A stretch of DNA of 64,000 nucleotides from Paenibacillus planticolens (GTDB lineage: Bacteria; Bacillota; Bacilli; Paenibacillales; NBRC-103111). The notes under the pieces are model-generated. The model was not told the DNA's origin. It searched no databases and saw only the letters and a list, made by a program, of their open reading frames with translations. Below, piece by piece: positions 10,339 through 19,233 of this stretch (position 1 is the stretch's first letter; each line of letters opens with the position of its first letter). The stretch lies in contig NZ_WHNZ01000039.1 in assembly GCF_013141725.1 (NCBI RefSeq), positions 186,001-250,000 of the forward strand, given 5' to 3'. Made by a program: the position numbers and the translations under genes.

Positions 10339-11262
10339 CTAGTAATTGACCCATTTTTTCTGTCCAAAGAGCTGGATAATTGTAATAAGCAGGACGCAGC
10401 CGAACAAAACCCATGCCATGGACGACGCATAGCCCGTCTTCAAATTTTCGAACGCCGTCGTATACAAGTAATACGTAATGACCGAAGTCGAGTAAGAAGG
10501 GCCTCCGCCCGTCAGCACTTTAATAATATCGAAAGACTTAAAGGAGCTGATCAGTCCTGTAACTAACAGGAAGAAAGTTGTCGGCGAGACTAGCGGCATC
10601 GTGATTCGCAAGAACCTTGTCCAGAGCCCCGCCCCGTCCATATCCGCCGATTCATACAGATCCCTCGGAATCGCCTGCAGCGCAGCCATATAAACAATCA
10701 TGCAGAAGCCGATGCCGATCCACACGAGAATAAACATAACCGACGGGAGCGCGTAGTTCATGTCGGCCAGCCATTTGGGAGGATCAGCAACCCCGAGCGC
10801 TTTTAGCGCTTGGTTGATCGGTCCGTACGAAGGATGGAACAGCAGTTGAAAAACAATCGCCACAGCTACAATGCTGGAGATGTAGGGCATGAAGAAAATA
10901 ACTTTAAACAAACTTTTCATGTACACATACTTATCTATGAGCACCGCCAGAATCAACGCGAGAATAAGCTGTATCGGCACGACAAGTAAAAGCACCAGAT
11001 TGTTGCGGAACGATTTCAAAAACACCTGGTCATCCAACAGCAGGAAATAATTTTTAAATCCGATAAATTTCATTTTGTCCAATCCCGCAATAAAGCTCCA
11101 ATCGGTGAAACTGAGAATCAGAGACAGCAACGTAGGAATAATGGTAAAAATGATCAATCCTATCAGCATCGGCCCCACAAGGATGTAGCCCGCCAGATTC
11201 TCCTTTTTTTCGCCTTTTATCTTTCGAAGAGAGAAGGCCGGTTTTGTTTCAGTTTTCAGCAC
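10339..11262 (-). CDS. Carbohydrate ABC transporter permease (MalF type)
   Basis: 307 residues starting at GTG 11262 behind GAGGTGAG. N-terminal cytoplasmic stretch, then six membrane segments; the EAA loop is ADMDGAGLWTRF with MPLVSP after it. First gene of the first transport/sensing module; order is permease, permease, binding protein, YesM, YesN, all on the minus strand. Its paralogue is at 25101-26045. Confidence 0.92.
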   Translation of the reverse strand: MLKTETKPAFSLRKIKGEKKENLAGYILVGPMLIGLIIFTIIPTLLSLILSFTDWSFIAGLDKMKFIGFKNYFLLLDDQVFLKSFRNNLVLLLVVPIQLILALILAVLIDKYVYMKSLFKVIFFMPYISSIVAVAIVFQLLFHPSYGPINQALKALGVADPPKWLADMNYALPSVMFILVWIGIGFCMIVYMAALQAIPRDLYESADMDGAGLWTRFLRITMPLVSPTTFFLLVTGLISSFKSFDIIKVLTGGGPSYSTSVITYYLYTTAFENLKTGYASSMAWVLFGCVLLITIIQLFGQKKWVNY

Positions 11263-11450
11263 GATGTCTCACCTCAGTGTTCTTGTTAAAATGGCTGTCC
11301 TTGCTTATGTTCTAACGATAGTTTTATTAAACTGTTTTACGCCGTAAAAAAAAAGTTATAGATTTGACCATTCTCAAAAATATTTGACTACTATGCCTCT
11401 CTGATTACAACTTCACTCGCATCACAATAAAGTTCGATCCTCACGCAGCG

Positions 11451-11495
11451 TAAAAAGCGCAGCTTTTGAATCGCTCCAAAAAGCTGCGCCATTTT
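11451..11495 (-). terminator. Terminator after the GH16 gene
   Basis: On the minus strand an 11-base stem GCGCAGCTTTT / AAAAGCTGCGC is followed by TTTTT, about 35 bases beyond the GH16 stop. It marks the end of the GH55-GH16 unit and isolates it from the first ABC operon, whose promoter must lie in 11263-11450. Confidence 0.85.
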
Positions 11496-11524
11496 TCCCG
11501 TTATTCATTGTGAGGCATGACGTA

Positions 11525-12754
11525 CTAATTGTAGACGTTGAACTCCCTTACGGACCACCAGTTCGTCGCTGTACCGGTCTGCACGACCTTAATGAAACGC
11601 GCCGTTTTGGGTGCGAGACTGATCGTAATCAACGGATCCGTACCGGTTCCGCTGGCAACCTCGCTGCCCCAATTGGTGCCGTCGCTGGACACAAATACTT
11701 GATACCCGCGCGCATAATCCTTACTGTTGCCTGTGCAGTCTATGGTCAATTTATTGAAAGTTTTGGCCGCTTTCATATCGACGATGAAATATTGGCCGGG
11801 GACCATATCCGTCCCGGTCGTCCAACGGGTGGATGCGTTGCCGTCAAGCATATTGGCCGGCGTGCTGTTGACTGGGGAGGTTGTCGCCGTCCAGCCCGTG
11901 CGATCAAGTGCAGAACCGCTTGCTGCTTTCGTATACGCACGCACGTAATCCACATACATCTTCTGCGGCAATGCCGTATCGTCAGGGCTCGTTTTTCCGG
12001 TAAACGGTGTGTTTGGACCGCCAATCGCCAAATTCAGGATGAGATAGAACTTCTGGTCAAACGGCGCCGGATACGCAGCGGAAGGCGTGAACCATCCTGT
12101 TTTTGTGGAAAAGAGCACATCATCAACGTACCAGCGAATGGCACTTTCTTCCCATTCGACCGCAAACGTGTGGTACGAATCGGCGAAGGATTGCCCGCTT
12201 GGCAAGAAGTAGCTGGCCCCTGATGAGGAGTCGTTCGGCCAATCGTTGCCGTAGTGAATGGTACCGGAAACTTTATCCGTCACATCACCGCGATTTTCCA
12301 TAATATCAATCTCGCCGCTCTTCGGCCAACCGCCGTAAACGCCATCTGTCGACAGCATCCAAATGGCCGGCCACATGCCTCTGCCCTGAGGAAGCTTGGC
12401 GCGAATCTCGAAACGTCCGTACTTCCAATCGCCTTTGTTTTTGGAAATAAGTTTTGCCGACGTATAGGATTGGCCGCTATAGTTTTCTTTCTTGGCGGCA
12501 ATAACCAGCGAGCCGTTCTCCAGATATGAATTGTCTCTTCGGCTTGTATAGTACTGAAGCTCGCTGTTGCCAAACCCGCCCCCTTGATCGATAAGACTCC
12601 ATTTGGCGGAATCCGGTGCCGAGCCGATCGTTCCGTTAAACTCATCCGACCACACAAGTTGCCAGTTGTCGCTAGGAGCCGAGTATGCGGAATGGACGGG
12701 CAGCAGCGCTATCGTCAGAAACAGCAGAAGCATAAAAGATCCACGTTTATTCAA
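11525..12754 (-). CDS. Secreted GH16 beta-1,3-glucanase (laminarinase type) with C-terminal F5/8-type domain
   Basis: 409 residues. Signal peptide about 1-25. GH16 domain about 30-275 with the catalytic signature GEIDIMENRG: E148 nucleophile, D150 and E153 acid/base. The one-residue-longer EIDIME form is typical of laminarinases. Residues about 280-409 form a discoidin/F5-8 type C module nearly identical to the one ending the upstream GH55-like protein. I chose TTG at 12754, 28 bases after the upstream stop with GGTGAT in front; ATG 12733 is the alternative but would cut the charged signal-peptide start. It is predicted to release oligosaccharides outside the cell for the adjacent transporters. 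Confidence 0.92.
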   Translation of the reverse strand: MNKRGSFMLLLFLTIALLPVHSAYSAPSDNWQLVWSDEFNGTIGSAPDSAKWSLIDQGGGFGNSELQYYTSRRDNSYLENGSLVIAAKKENYSGQSYTSAKLISKNKGDWKYGRFEIRAKLPQGRGMWPAIWMLSTDGVYGGWPKSGEIDIMENRGDVTDKVSGTIHYGNDWPNDSSSGASYFLPSGQSFADSYHTFAVEWEESAIRWYVDDVLFSTKTGWFTPSAAYPAPFDQKFYLILNLAIGGPNTPFTGKTSPDDTALPQKMYVDYVRAYTKAASGSALDRTGWTATTSPVNSTPANMLDGNASTRWTTGTDMVPGQYFIVDMKAAKTFNKLTIDCTGNSKDYARGYQVFVSSDGTNWGSEVASGTGTDPLITISLAPKTARFIKVVQTGTATNWWSVREFNVYN

Positions 12755-12782
12755 CCGTTATCACCATCGCTTTCTTCATTCG

Positions 12783-14972
12783 TCAATTGTACACATTGAA
12801 CTCTCTGACAGACCACCAGTTCGTTGCCGCAGCGGTCTGCACCACCTTAATGTATCGCGCGGTTTTCTGCGCAAAATTGATCGTAATCAGCGGAGCCGTG
12901 CCCGTGCCGCTGGCCACCTCGCTGCCCCAATTGGTACCGTCGCTGGAGACGAACACCTGGTACCCGCGCGCATAGTCCTTGCTGTTGCCGGTGCAGTCAA
13001 TCGTAAGCCCGCTGAACGTTTTCGACGTCTTCATGTCTACGACAAGGTATTGCCCTGGCACCATGTCCGTCCCGGACGTCCAGCGGGTTGACATATTGCC
13101 GTCCAGCATATTGCTAGGCGTACTGTTCACTGGAGAAGTCGTTGCCGTCCAGCCCGTACGATCGAGCACCGTGGTGGCGCCTGTACCGACGCCCTGGAAT
13201 TCAGCCAACGTCTGCCTCATCGCTGTGCTTGGCGAATTTGCATAGACACGGCCGCCAATGTTGTTAATGACATGCGTAATCTCGCTGCCCGCCGTTCCCG
13301 AAAGCCAAATGGTCGTCATGTGGTGTACCTTGACTCCTGTCACGTCTGGCACCTCGATGCTGCTATTCAGTTTGACCGCCGCATCTCTAAAGAAAGAATA
13401 AACGCCAAGCCCCCAGGCTTCATGCGTAGTGACGGTATCCGCGACTTTGTAGGAAGGATAACCGTTCTCCGTTCCGTTTCTGCTCATCCAGGCCGATTGG
13501 CTCGGTACATCGTACGGAATTTCCGATTGATAGAAATAAGTGCGGCCACCGTTGCCGTTCCAAAGCGTCTGATACTTATTGTGATGTTCGTTGAATAAGC
13601 CGTAGATCGTCACATTATTTCCGTTCACAACCAGCCCGTAATTGGAGTCGTTCACTCCCCAACCGCTGCCGGTGCCATGATCGGCGCGCCAGATCCAGAA
13701 GTGATCGCCGATCACATTGCTGCTATTGATTTTCAAGTCAGTATCTGCCAAACCTGCGCCTGCGCCGCCAACCCGGAAGAACAAATCCTGCAAAATCGTC
13801 GGATTCGAGCTATGGCTTAACGAGCTGCCCGTCGGTCCGACTTCCAGCAGGGAGGACGACATGGAAGGGCCGGCATCGTACAGAATGCCCGAAATTTTCA
13901 CACCGTCGACATCAGCCACCGACATGGCAATTTTCCCGTTATCCGGCACGAGTGTCGGCATGCCGATGCCCAGAACGACCGTGTTCGCATTCGTGATACG
14001 AATCGTATCATTCAAGTGAAAGATGCCTGGTGTAAACAGCAAATGCTTGCCTTGATTCAGTGCAGCGTTAATGCTCGCGGCCGTGGCCGTTTCCGGCCGG
14101 GCAATATAGAACTGATCGATAGAGAGAGAAGAGCCCGATGTCGAGCCGCTGGCCCAGCTGACGTCTTTGGTATTCGTTTGCAGCGCCGGGACGAAAATGT
14201 TATATTGCCCGGAGCTGTTGACGTATAAATACGGTTTTTCGCGCACGACGGGGGTATTGGCAACAATTGTGTAAGGCGGATCTGGGAAAGTGGCCGCAGG
14301 CGGCGAAGCGTCCCCTACCATAACCGTGTTCCAGACGGAGCCTCCCCAGGACGCGTACTGATTGTTTCGATTGAACCACTGCTGCTGCGAAGCAGGTGTG
14401 ACTTTATTGTCTACCATGGAATCCGCCAAGTAGCCGCCGCTAGCCCAGCCGGCATTATAGTTGGCATCAAAGTCGAACAACTCCAGACTTCCCTTGACGT
14501 GAACACGCCGCATAGGCGCAGCCTGCGAAACAGCCCACCGCATCTTGCCGCTCGATGGCGCCACCGTCAGATTTTCAATGGATCTCCAAAAGTTCTGCGT
14601 CGCATTGCCGTTGGCCCACTTGGCATCCACGTTAAGTCCTCCGGTGATGCTCACGTCATCGGGATTCTGTCCCAGTCCCGCAACATGAGTATAGAAACCC
14701 TCACGGATATTGACATTATACGTTCCGGGCTTAAAAAGCATCGCATATCGCTGAGTACCGAACTGATTCGTTTCCTGCTTGGTGAAAATGGTTCCGGCAA
14801 CGCTCTCGATGTCGGCAGCCGGCATCGTCGGGTCGAATACGTAGACGTTCGGCCCGAAGATCGTGGTGTTTGCGTCGCTGATCGATGCCGCTTTGGAAAT
14901 TCCGGATAACGCGGGCAATAAGCTCATTGCCAAACTTACAACGGAAACAGCCGCAAGCACTTTTTTAATCAT
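12783..14972 (-). CDS. Secreted GH55-like beta-helix glucanase with F5/8-type C-terminal domain
   Basis: 729 residues. ATG 14972 has AGGAGG 5 bases upstream. Signal peptide MIKKVLAAV...SGISKAA, then a GH55/pectate-lyase-superfamily helix about 35-600 (PNVYVFDPTMPA, GDHFWIWRADHGTGSGW, WNGNGGRTYFYQ), then a discoidin module about 603-729. It matches the helix core of the window-edge protein in order and motifs but lacks the fibronectin and Ig repeats. Characterised relatives are exo-beta-1,3-glucanases; catalytic residues are not assigned here. It is co-directional with GH16 and probably co-transcribed, with a likely cre site upstream. Confidence 0.85.
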   Translation of the reverse strand: MIKKVLAAVSVVSLAMSLLPALSGISKAASISDANTTIFGPNVYVFDPTMPAADIESVAGTIFTKQETNQFGTQRYAMLFKPGTYNVNIREGFYTHVAGLGQNPDDVSITGGLNVDAKWANGNATQNFWRSIENLTVAPSSGKMRWAVSQAAPMRRVHVKGSLELFDFDANYNAGWASGGYLADSMVDNKVTPASQQQWFNRNNQYASWGGSVWNTVMVGDASPPAATFPDPPYTIVANTPVVREKPYLYVNSSGQYNIFVPALQTNTKDVSWASGSTSGSSLSIDQFYIARPETATAASINAALNQGKHLLFTPGIFHLNDTIRITNANTVVLGIGMPTLVPDNGKIAMSVADVDGVKISGILYDAGPSMSSSLLEVGPTGSSLSHSSNPTILQDLFFRVGGAGAGLADTDLKINSSNVIGDHFWIWRADHGTGSGWGVNDSNYGLVVNGNNVTIYGLFNEHHNKYQTLWNGNGGRTYFYQSEIPYDVPSQSAWMSRNGTENGYPSYKVADTVTTHEAWGLGVYSFFRDAAVKLNSSIEVPDVTGVKVHHMTTIWLSGTAGSEITHVINNIGGRVYANSPSTAMRQTLAEFQGVGTGATTVLDRTGWTATTSPVNSTPSNMLDGNMSTRWTSGTDMVPGQYLVVDMKTSKTFSGLTIDCTGNSKDYARGYQVFVSSDGTNWGSEVASGTGTAPLITINFAQKTARYIKVVQTAAATNWWSVREFNVYN

Positions 14973-15028
14973 GATACCTCCTCCTGAATTGAACAATTTG
15001 ACATGCACGCTCTTGATTTCCGCAAAAA

Positions 15029-15042
15029 GTAAAACGCTTTCA
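15029..15042 (-). promoter_or_regulatory. Candidate cre (CcpA) site upstream of GH55-GH16
   Basis: Minus strand TGAAAGCGTTTTAC fits the TGWAARCGYTWNCW consensus at 13 of 14 positions. It lies 57 bases upstream of the GH55-like start and downstream of any promoter in 15043-15120, a position suited to roadblock-type carbon catabolite repression. No equally good site was found by eye in front of the other glucanase gene. Confidence 0.5.
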
Positions 15043-15151
15043 CCTCCCCTTATTTGGTATTGTAATCAAAAATCAATGATTTTCTAAGATACTAAAATGA
15101 CTGTTCTTAAAAATTTTTTACCATTTATTTACTGGCATTTATAGCGATAAA

Positions 15152-15190
15152 TAAACAAAGCCCCCAACACCCGTTGGAGGCTCTGTCTTT
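15152..15190 (-). terminator. Terminator after the 1190-residue exoprotein gene
   Basis: Minus-strand hairpin GCCTCCAAC / GTTGGGGGC followed by TTTGTTT, about 35 bases after the stop at 15222. It separates the exoprotein from the GH55-GH16 unit. Confidence 0.75.
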
Positions 15191-15221
15191 GTCTCACCAT
15201 TGAACTTACTCAGTGCTGCTC

Positions 15222-18200
15222 TTACTTCGTCACCTTCACCGTCACCTTGTCGCTAGACGTAACGCCGCCCGCATTAACCAACTCGCAGCGGTACTCGTAA
15301 ACGCCTACAGCCCGGCCGGCGATCGCGCTCACCGCGCTTTGTGCACCAGGCGAAGCTGCGCTTAACGCTTTCGTTTCGATCAATACGCCATTTTCGTATA
15401 AACGGTACTCTGTCGCATTAGTGCCCCACCACATGTTCATCGTCACCTGGTAATTGCCGTCGCCATCCCAATTGTCTTGGGAAAGCACCGGTTTGCCTGG
15501 AGCTGCATCGGTGATCTTCACAACCAGCGGAGTGCTTGTTGTCGTACCAAAAGAATTAATCAGTTCACTCGTATACGTATAAGTGCCATTCGGTTTGCCT
15601 TTCACGTCCACTTTGGCCATTTGAGCGGCCGGCGATGCATCAGTCAGTGCTTGCGTATGAATGAGCACGCCATTCTCGTACAACTTGAACACCGAGCCGT
15701 TATTGCCCCACCACATGTTCATCGTCACTGTAAAATTGCCGTCTTTCAAGCCGGTCGCATGACCGCTGTTATCCGACAGCACAGGCATACCTGGCGCTCC
15801 TGCGGACAACGGCTTCACAACGGTAATCTTAACCGCATTCGTTTGCACCGTTGTTCCATTTAGTGTAACCGCAGCTGTCAGCTGTGCCGAACCTTCCGCC
15901 ACCGCACTGACTTTGCCCTGCGCATCTATAGTCGCCACAGCCCCGTTGCTTGTGCTGTACACAACAGCAGCACCGCTCAAGTCAGCGGGCGCTCCGCTGC
16001 TCAACACACCCGTTACACGGGCAGCCGTCGTTTCGCCCGGTTTCAGTGAAGTCGCATCAACCGCTAGCGACGCTTGGCTGAGCTTCACCCGCGCGCTCAC
16101 ATTGAACGGCACAGACGCTTGTGCAACGTTGCCCGCAGCGTCGACAACACGGTACCCCACCGTGTGGGCGCCCAACGCTAAGCTGCCTGCCGCAATCGTT
16201 TGGCCGCTGCTGATCGCTGCGCCATCGAGTGTCAACGACTGCTCGGCTACGCCTGAAACAGCATCTGTACTCGCCAACGCGAATGTTAACGTATCCGCAT
16301 CCGTTACATCCCCAACCGCATGACCCGACTGCGTTAATACAGCTGTCGGTGCGGTTTTATCCAGCTTTACCTGCAAGGTTTTTACAGCTTCCGCATTCCC
16401 AGCCGCATCGGTGGAAGAATACGCCAGCGTATTCGCACCCTCTGTTTGAATCACTACGGGCGCCTCATAACGAACCGGTGCCCCGCCGTTCATGCTGTAC
16501 TGCGTCGTCACCGCACCCGCACGATCATCTAACGCTGTCAAAGTGACCGTCACATCTTCTTTGAACCAGCCCGCGCCATTCGGAACACCTGACAAGGCGG
16601 CTGTCGTCACAGGCGGAATCGTATCCGCAGCTACGGTAAAATCGCTAAGACCTCTAGGCTTCAACTGGTATACGCTTTTAAAAATGGATGCGATTCCTTT
16701 GATACTCACCGTTTGTCCCTCTTGATAAGGGAACGAACTCTGGGTTAAACCAGTTCTCGCATCAACACGGATATGATTGCTTACCGAGCCCTTTATGGCA
16801 TCGAATTCAAATGAACCCGCCGGTGTAGCGCTTATCACATTTTTCACCGTAACATCCGTAAGCTCGACCAATTGCCCTTGATTATCGTTCGTGACCGCTG
16901 CCGCAGCTGTTGGCGCTGGCAGTGCTGCTACGCCTGTTTTTTCAATAGCAACCGGATCCGTTAATTCCAGCTCCGTATTGAATACAGCTGTAGATGCCGT
17001 AATCTTCACTTTATCCCCGAGATGAAAACCGCTCAAACTTTGGAACACATAGATTCCGCCGGTTGCATCCTGCAGGTAGAAGGCCTGACCGCCAAAAGCG
17101 CCCGGTTCTGTCGTCACAACCCCTTCAACGGTCACCAAGGTGCCTGCTGCTTTACTCCGAGCATCGGAGATCGCAATCTTCGCAGGGATTGGGTTTTGCT
17201 CCTCCGGTAAAGGCTCCGCAGGCACGTTGCCCAGTGTAACAGCCTCTGTTATCAAATTCGTAGAAGCTTGACGCAGGCGCAAATTCGCCGCAGCCGTTGT
17301 TCCCGGCTTAATGCGAACCATCAAATCCTTCGATGCATGACCTTTAATATCCGAGGTCACACTGAACTGTGCACTATACCCGTATGCCGTCGGCCATGTA
17401 CCGTCCGCATTCTGAACCATCGCAATTTGCGTGCCGCCGGTAACCAAATAAATGCCTGCATTGAACCCGGAAACGGTTGTGGACGGAGGCAAATTATCCA
17501 CCACAACCCGCAACGGGAATTCCACCGCATTCGGCAGCGTCGCTTGATGCACAAAGCTGTAAGCAGCGCTCGCCGTTGCCGCTGGACCGCCATAGGAGCC
17601 TGGCTTGAAGGTGCTGCGGTCATACCATTTGTAGCCCGCATTTGGGGCGGCCCAAGGCTCTGGCTGCGGCTCTGTCGAGGCAGCAGGCTCTTCGAAAGGC
17701 AGCAGCGCCGTCGGCTGATCCAACTGCAAGCCGCTAACTTCAGTCAGGCTCGTGTAGCTTTCTTTTTTCGCTAGCCAGTTCACCATATTAACAAGCAGGA
17801 CGCCGTCGTCCACTTCTTTAAAACCGTCATACGTCGTCTTCTTCGCGCCCGTGTCCTCGCGCAAATACTTCGGCGTCGCATCCTCGACCGGCGAGGAATC
17901 GCCGATGAACCCGGCCTTCCCTGCGCCTGATTTCGCAATGGCAACATACGGGCCTTCGGCCACGCCGCCTCCGTTGTATACACCTTGATCCACCGCACTC
18001 GCCCAAGCTTCGTTCGTTTGAGGCAAGTACACAATCCCTTTGGCCTTAGTCGGATCGATGATCGCCAGTGTGGATCCTGCGTGCATCGCGACGCTCGAAA
18101 CGCCGGAAGTAATGCCGAACGACTGCTGAGGCGGTACGATGTGATTCGCATTAATATCGCCTAAAGCGTTATAGCGGAAACGCAAGCCGAATTGGGTCGC

Positions 18201-18794
18201 CAACCAGTCCGAGCTGGCTACATCCTGCATGGCCGAGGAGGATCTTTCTTCGGCGCTCATGCCTTTCGCTGGATCCGTCCATGCACCACGGCGATAGCCG
18301 TTGAACACTTCCGAACCGTCCCAACGGTTCTTGTTGCGGTCCGCATTGTAATGATCTGCAATGAAGAAAATACTGCCGCCACCCTGCACATACTGCGCAA
18401 GAGCCGCTTGCTCGCTAGTCTTGTAAGGAACATTGGACTCAGCCACGACGAAAACATCATAGCCGCTTAAATCGCTGAGTGTGATGGGGGTTGTTTTACG
18501 CAGTTCTTTGACGTAGTAGCCGTTATTCGCTAAAGCATTCGCAAAATCGGAAAAAGCGCCGTCGATCACCCAATCCGCCGCACCGGCAGTCTGTTCATGC
18601 GTGTTGTCGAACAGCACCTTCTTCCCTGCATTTTCGTTTACAACTTTGGCCTCGATGAAAGGAGCCGGATCACTTGGCCCTTCCGCCATTACCGTCTGCC
18701 AGCTGCCAATAGCCAGCACTTGAAGAGGTAGCGCTACTGTCAATGCCAGCGCCGCTTTTAACGCTTTTGCCTTCCATCCCGCTCTCTTACCCAT
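15222..18794 (-). CDS. Large secreted multidomain protein with OB-fold, OmpL47-like and Ig-like domains, function unknown
   Basis: 1190 residues; AAGGAGG before ATG 18794. Signal peptide about 1-37. Residues about 55-360 look like a glutamine-amidotransferase-like Rossmann domain (VFVVAESNVPY, GGSIFFIADHYNADRN). An unrecognised region (about 395-535) follows. An OB-fold like that of YhcR-type extracellular nucleases spans about 545-715 (VTVEGVVTTEPGAFGG, GGIYVFQS). Next come OmpL47-like repeats about 720-910 (DTIPPVTT..., DAAGNA), a BIg2-like domain, and two Ig-like repeats sharing FTVTMNMWWG / YQVTMNMWWG and LYENGVLI. No nuclease or hydrolase catalytic domain was identified. Its position between YesN and the glucanases suggests an extracellular role in polysaccharide or biofilm-matrix use; that is inference. 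Confidence 0.75.
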   Translation of the reverse strand: MGKRAGWKAKALKAALALTVALPLQVLAIGSWQTVMAEGPSDPAPFIEAKVVNENAGKKVLFDNTHEQTAGAADWVIDGAFSDFANALANNGYYVKELRKTTPITLSDLSGYDVFVVAESNVPYKTSEQAALAQYVQGGGSIFFIADHYNADRNKNRWDGSEVFNGYRRGAWTDPAKGMSAEERSSSAMQDVASSDWLATQFGLRFRYNALGDINANHIVPPQQSFGITSGVSSVAMHAGSTLAIIDPTKAKGIVYLPQTNEAWASAVDQGVYNGGGVAEGPYVAIAKSGAGKAGFIGDSSPVEDATPKYLREDTGAKKTTYDGFKEVDDGVLLVNMVNWLAKKESYTSLTEVSGLQLDQPTALLPFEEPAASTEPQPEPWAAPNAGYKWYDRSTFKPGSYGGPAATASAAYSFVHQATLPNAVEFPLRVVVDNLPPSTTVSGFNAGIYLVTGGTQIAMVQNADGTWPTAYGYSAQFSVTSDIKGHASKDLMVRIKPGTTAAANLRLRQASTNLITEAVTLGNVPAEPLPEEQNPIPAKIAISDARSKAAGTLVTVEGVVTTEPGAFGGQAFYLQDATGGIYVFQSLSGFHLGDKVKITASTAVFNTELELTDPVAIEKTGVAALPAPTAAAAVTNDNQGQLVELTDVTVKNVISATPAGSFEFDAIKGSVSNHIRVDARTGLTQSSFPYQEGQTVSIKGIASIFKSVYQLKPRGLSDFTVAADTIPPVTTAALSGVPNGAGWFKEDVTVTLTALDDRAGAVTTQYSMNGGAPVRYEAPVVIQTEGANTLAYSSTDAAGNAEAVKTLQVKLDKTAPTAVLTQSGHAVGDVTDADTLTFALASTDAVSGVAEQSLTLDGAAISSGQTIAAGSLALGAHTVGYRVVDAAGNVAQASVPFNVSARVKLSQASLAVDATSLKPGETTAARVTGVLSSGAPADLSGAAVVYSTSNGAVATIDAQGKVSAVAEGSAQLTAAVTLNGTTVQTNAVKITVVKPLSAGAPGMPVLSDNSGHATGLKDGNFTVTMNMWWGNNGSVFKLYENGVLIHTQALTDASPAAQMAKVDVKGKPNGTYTYTSELINSFGTTTSTPLVVKITDAAPGKPVLSQDNWDGDGNYQVTMNMWWGTNATEYRLYENGVLIETKALSAASPGAQSAVSAIAGRAVGVYEYRCELVNAGGVTSSDKVTVKVTK

Positions 18795-18971
18795 TACAAT
18801 TCCTCCTTTTAGCTTCTAATGAGACAAGCCTAGTAACTCCCTTATTTTACCATGGTTCAAAAATGGATGGTGCAATTATTTTGTAAACATTAGGAAATTT
18901 GTTCAAGCCGACAAGATTATCTTCTTTCGTACAAATCAAGAGTCAAGACTGCCAAGGCGGGCGGTATTATT

Positions 18972-19148
18972 GGGAACTATGGTCCTCTATTTGTCTAAAA
19001 AGCAGCCACTCGGCTAATCAAAGGGAACTCTGATCCCCTATTTTGCCGATTTAAGTCGAAATCAGGCTGCCAATGGCAAATAGGACCCTGCAGTTCCGCC
19101 AGGACCCCCAAAACACCCCATATGCTCAAATAACGCCCTGTAGTTCCC
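18972..19148. repeat. Intergenic array of four GGAACT...CTATTTG units
   Basis: Within the 439-base gap 18795-19233 four copies of a 21-23-base motif occur: direct at 18972 and 19023, inverted at 19077 and 19127. Consensus is roughly GGGAACTNYRGGNCC plus YTATTTG. Unit spacing is 51, 54 and 50 bases while the sequence between units differs. No protein or RNA gene was recognised. The rest of the gap holds the upstream end of the exoprotein gene and the yesN-like terminator. Confidence 0.7.
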
Positions 19149-19162
19149 AATAGCCCCATGCT

Positions 19163-19214
19163 ATAAAAAATCAGGGCTGTCTCTCAGGTTTTTCAAACCT
19201 TCCAAGACAGCCCC
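19163..19214 (-). terminator. Terminator after second yesN-like gene
   Basis: Minus-strand hairpin with stem GGGCTGTCT / AGACAGCCC, an inner GGTTTGAAAAACC helix, and TTTTTTAT after it, 20 bases past the stop at 19234. The ABC/two-component operon probably ends here. Confidence 0.8.
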
Positions 19215-19233
19215 ATATATACGCCAAGTCGCC

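Noticed and set aside
12783..14972. Adenylyl cyclase, a common label for this beta-helix family
   Set aside because: No cyclase motif is visible; signal peptide, helix fold and F5/8 module fit a secreted glycan enzyme.
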